Shown here: in pieces, positions 63,528 to 64,000 of the stretch
Position numbering within the stretch: position 1 is the first letter of the stretch
Layout: each line of letters begins with the position of its first letter
Source: Archegozetes longisetosus
Taxonomy: Eukaryota; Arthropoda; Arachnida; Sarcoptiformes; Trhypochthoniidae
Direction of reading: 5' to 3'
Assembly (NCBI GenBank): GCA_018873245.2
Contig: JAEMBT020000001.1
Location: 20,610,141 to 20,674,140, forward strand
Length of the DNA stretch: 64,000 nt
The notes under the pieces: model-generated
Told to the model about the DNA's origin: nothing
What the model saw: the letters and a program-made list of their open reading frames with translations, nothing else
Databases searched by the model: none
Program-made: the position numbers and the translations under genes

Positions 63528-63874
63528 ATAGGTTTTCTGAGGTTGAGGTCCGCCACCAGTTTCTCTTATTTCTGATTTTTCTTTATTACAATTCTCACGA
63601 CATTCGTATTTATATAGTTTCCAAAAGCATTTCAAAGACTTGATGTCTCTATTATTTGTATTTAAGTCCTGAATAAATTCGTCACTAATTTGTTGCCAAA
63701 CGTTATCTTTTGTTGTTTCGTATACTTATCAGTCGTTTTACACTCAATTATTTTGAGTTTGTTTTCGTCGGCAATTATTTGTTTAAGTAATTCTATTTTA
63801 TAATTAGTAAAATTGTTTTGACGACTCCAAACATTATTATCACTTTTATTCAGTTTATTTTTATTCATTTTCAA
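63528..63874 (-). pseudogene. Myb/SANT-like accessory protein of Harbinger element, frameshifted
   Basis: From ATG at 63874: NNVWSRQNNFTNYKIELLKQ, then KTTDKYTKQQK. One base too few in the T-run at 63708-63711 breaks the frame; the next frame continues NVWQQISDEFIQDLN, RDIKSLKCFWKLYK and ETGGGPQP. The W...W...W spacing and the GGGP tail are those of Myb/SANT-like DNA-binding proteins encoded by Harbinger elements. The end overlaps the transposase remnant, consistent with internal deletion. Confidence 0.7.
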
Positions 63875-64000
63875 TTTTTTAATGAATAAACAAACATTTG
63901 TTTACATTTTTTCTGGTTTTAAAACGGTTTTTACTAAAACTAGTTTTATTACAGTCTGTGCATGTGTTTTAAGTTTTGAGTTAAAACCGTTTTGGCGAAA

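Larger units (their letters stand above)
62980..64000. mobile_element. Rearranged PIF/Harbinger element (right end outside window)
   Basis: A TTA at 62977-62979 precedes ggcccgtatgcacagtgtgt, a typical Harbinger end and 3-bp target. The terminal 150 bp are rich in alternating ggttttaa/ttaaaacc motifs. The complement of the last 100 bp of the window shows the same features (cttaaaacacatgcacag), so the opposite end is close to the boundary. The element carries transposase and Myb/SANT-like fragments in convergent orientation, the usual two-gene layout, but most of the transposase is missing. Confidence 0.8.

Overview
The window is AT-rich arthropod nuclear DNA with short introns. Recognisable arthropod genes are an HR39/NR5B nuclear receptor, a Spätzle-type cytokine precursor, an insect-type gustatory receptor and chorion-peroxidase-like haem peroxidases. 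A spliced family-3 pectate lyase sits among them. Together these suggest a small plant-, litter- or fungus-feeding arthropod, most likely an acariform mite; a springtail is possible. The organism call is inference. No rRNA, tRNA or CRISPR was found.

Layout. 1-14 kb: two same-strand animal haem peroxidase copies (3' half of one at 55-3449, a whole one at 9127-14102), with a gustatory receptor gene between them on the other strand (6236-3801). 14.4-15.3 kb: pectate lyase (minus). 19.4-21.7 kb: ABHD16A-type lipid hydrolase (minus, 7 exons). 25.8-31.2 kb: HR39 (plus, 9 exons, complete). 35.3-37.1 kb: PhzF/PBLD-like protein (plus). 39.1-40.0 kb: a RING-less NRDP1-like zinc-finger/coiled-coil protein (minus). 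41.6-42.9 kb: geranylgeranyl diphosphate synthase (minus). 45.8-49.1 kb: Spätzle-like precursor (minus). 55.9-58.8 kb: CD36/SCARB-family receptor (plus, 9 exons). 60.1-61.0 kb: secreted endonuclease/exonuclease/phosphatase-fold enzyme (minus). The rest is intergenic or intronic and rich in non-autonomous DNA transposons: TA-flanked palindromic MITEs, foldback-like elements with repeat-built arms, a hAT MITE with an 8-bp target duplication, a decayed Tc1 copy and a rearranged PIF/Harbinger element cut by the window end.

The genes do not form an operon-like system; each looks independently expressed. The points most worth checking are the pectate lyase (probable horizontal transfer, now spliced), a sharp gene-conversion tract between the peroxidase copies, a CLIP-like domain ahead of the peroxidase domain, loss of the catalytic Glu in the PhzF-like protein, the RING-less NRDP1 relative, the palindromic MITE inside a gustatory-receptor intron, and several one-base deficits in A/T runs that break frames and could be assembly errors. 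Exon boundaries were set by hand from GT/AG sites, reading phase and remembered family conservation; no alignment or search was run.
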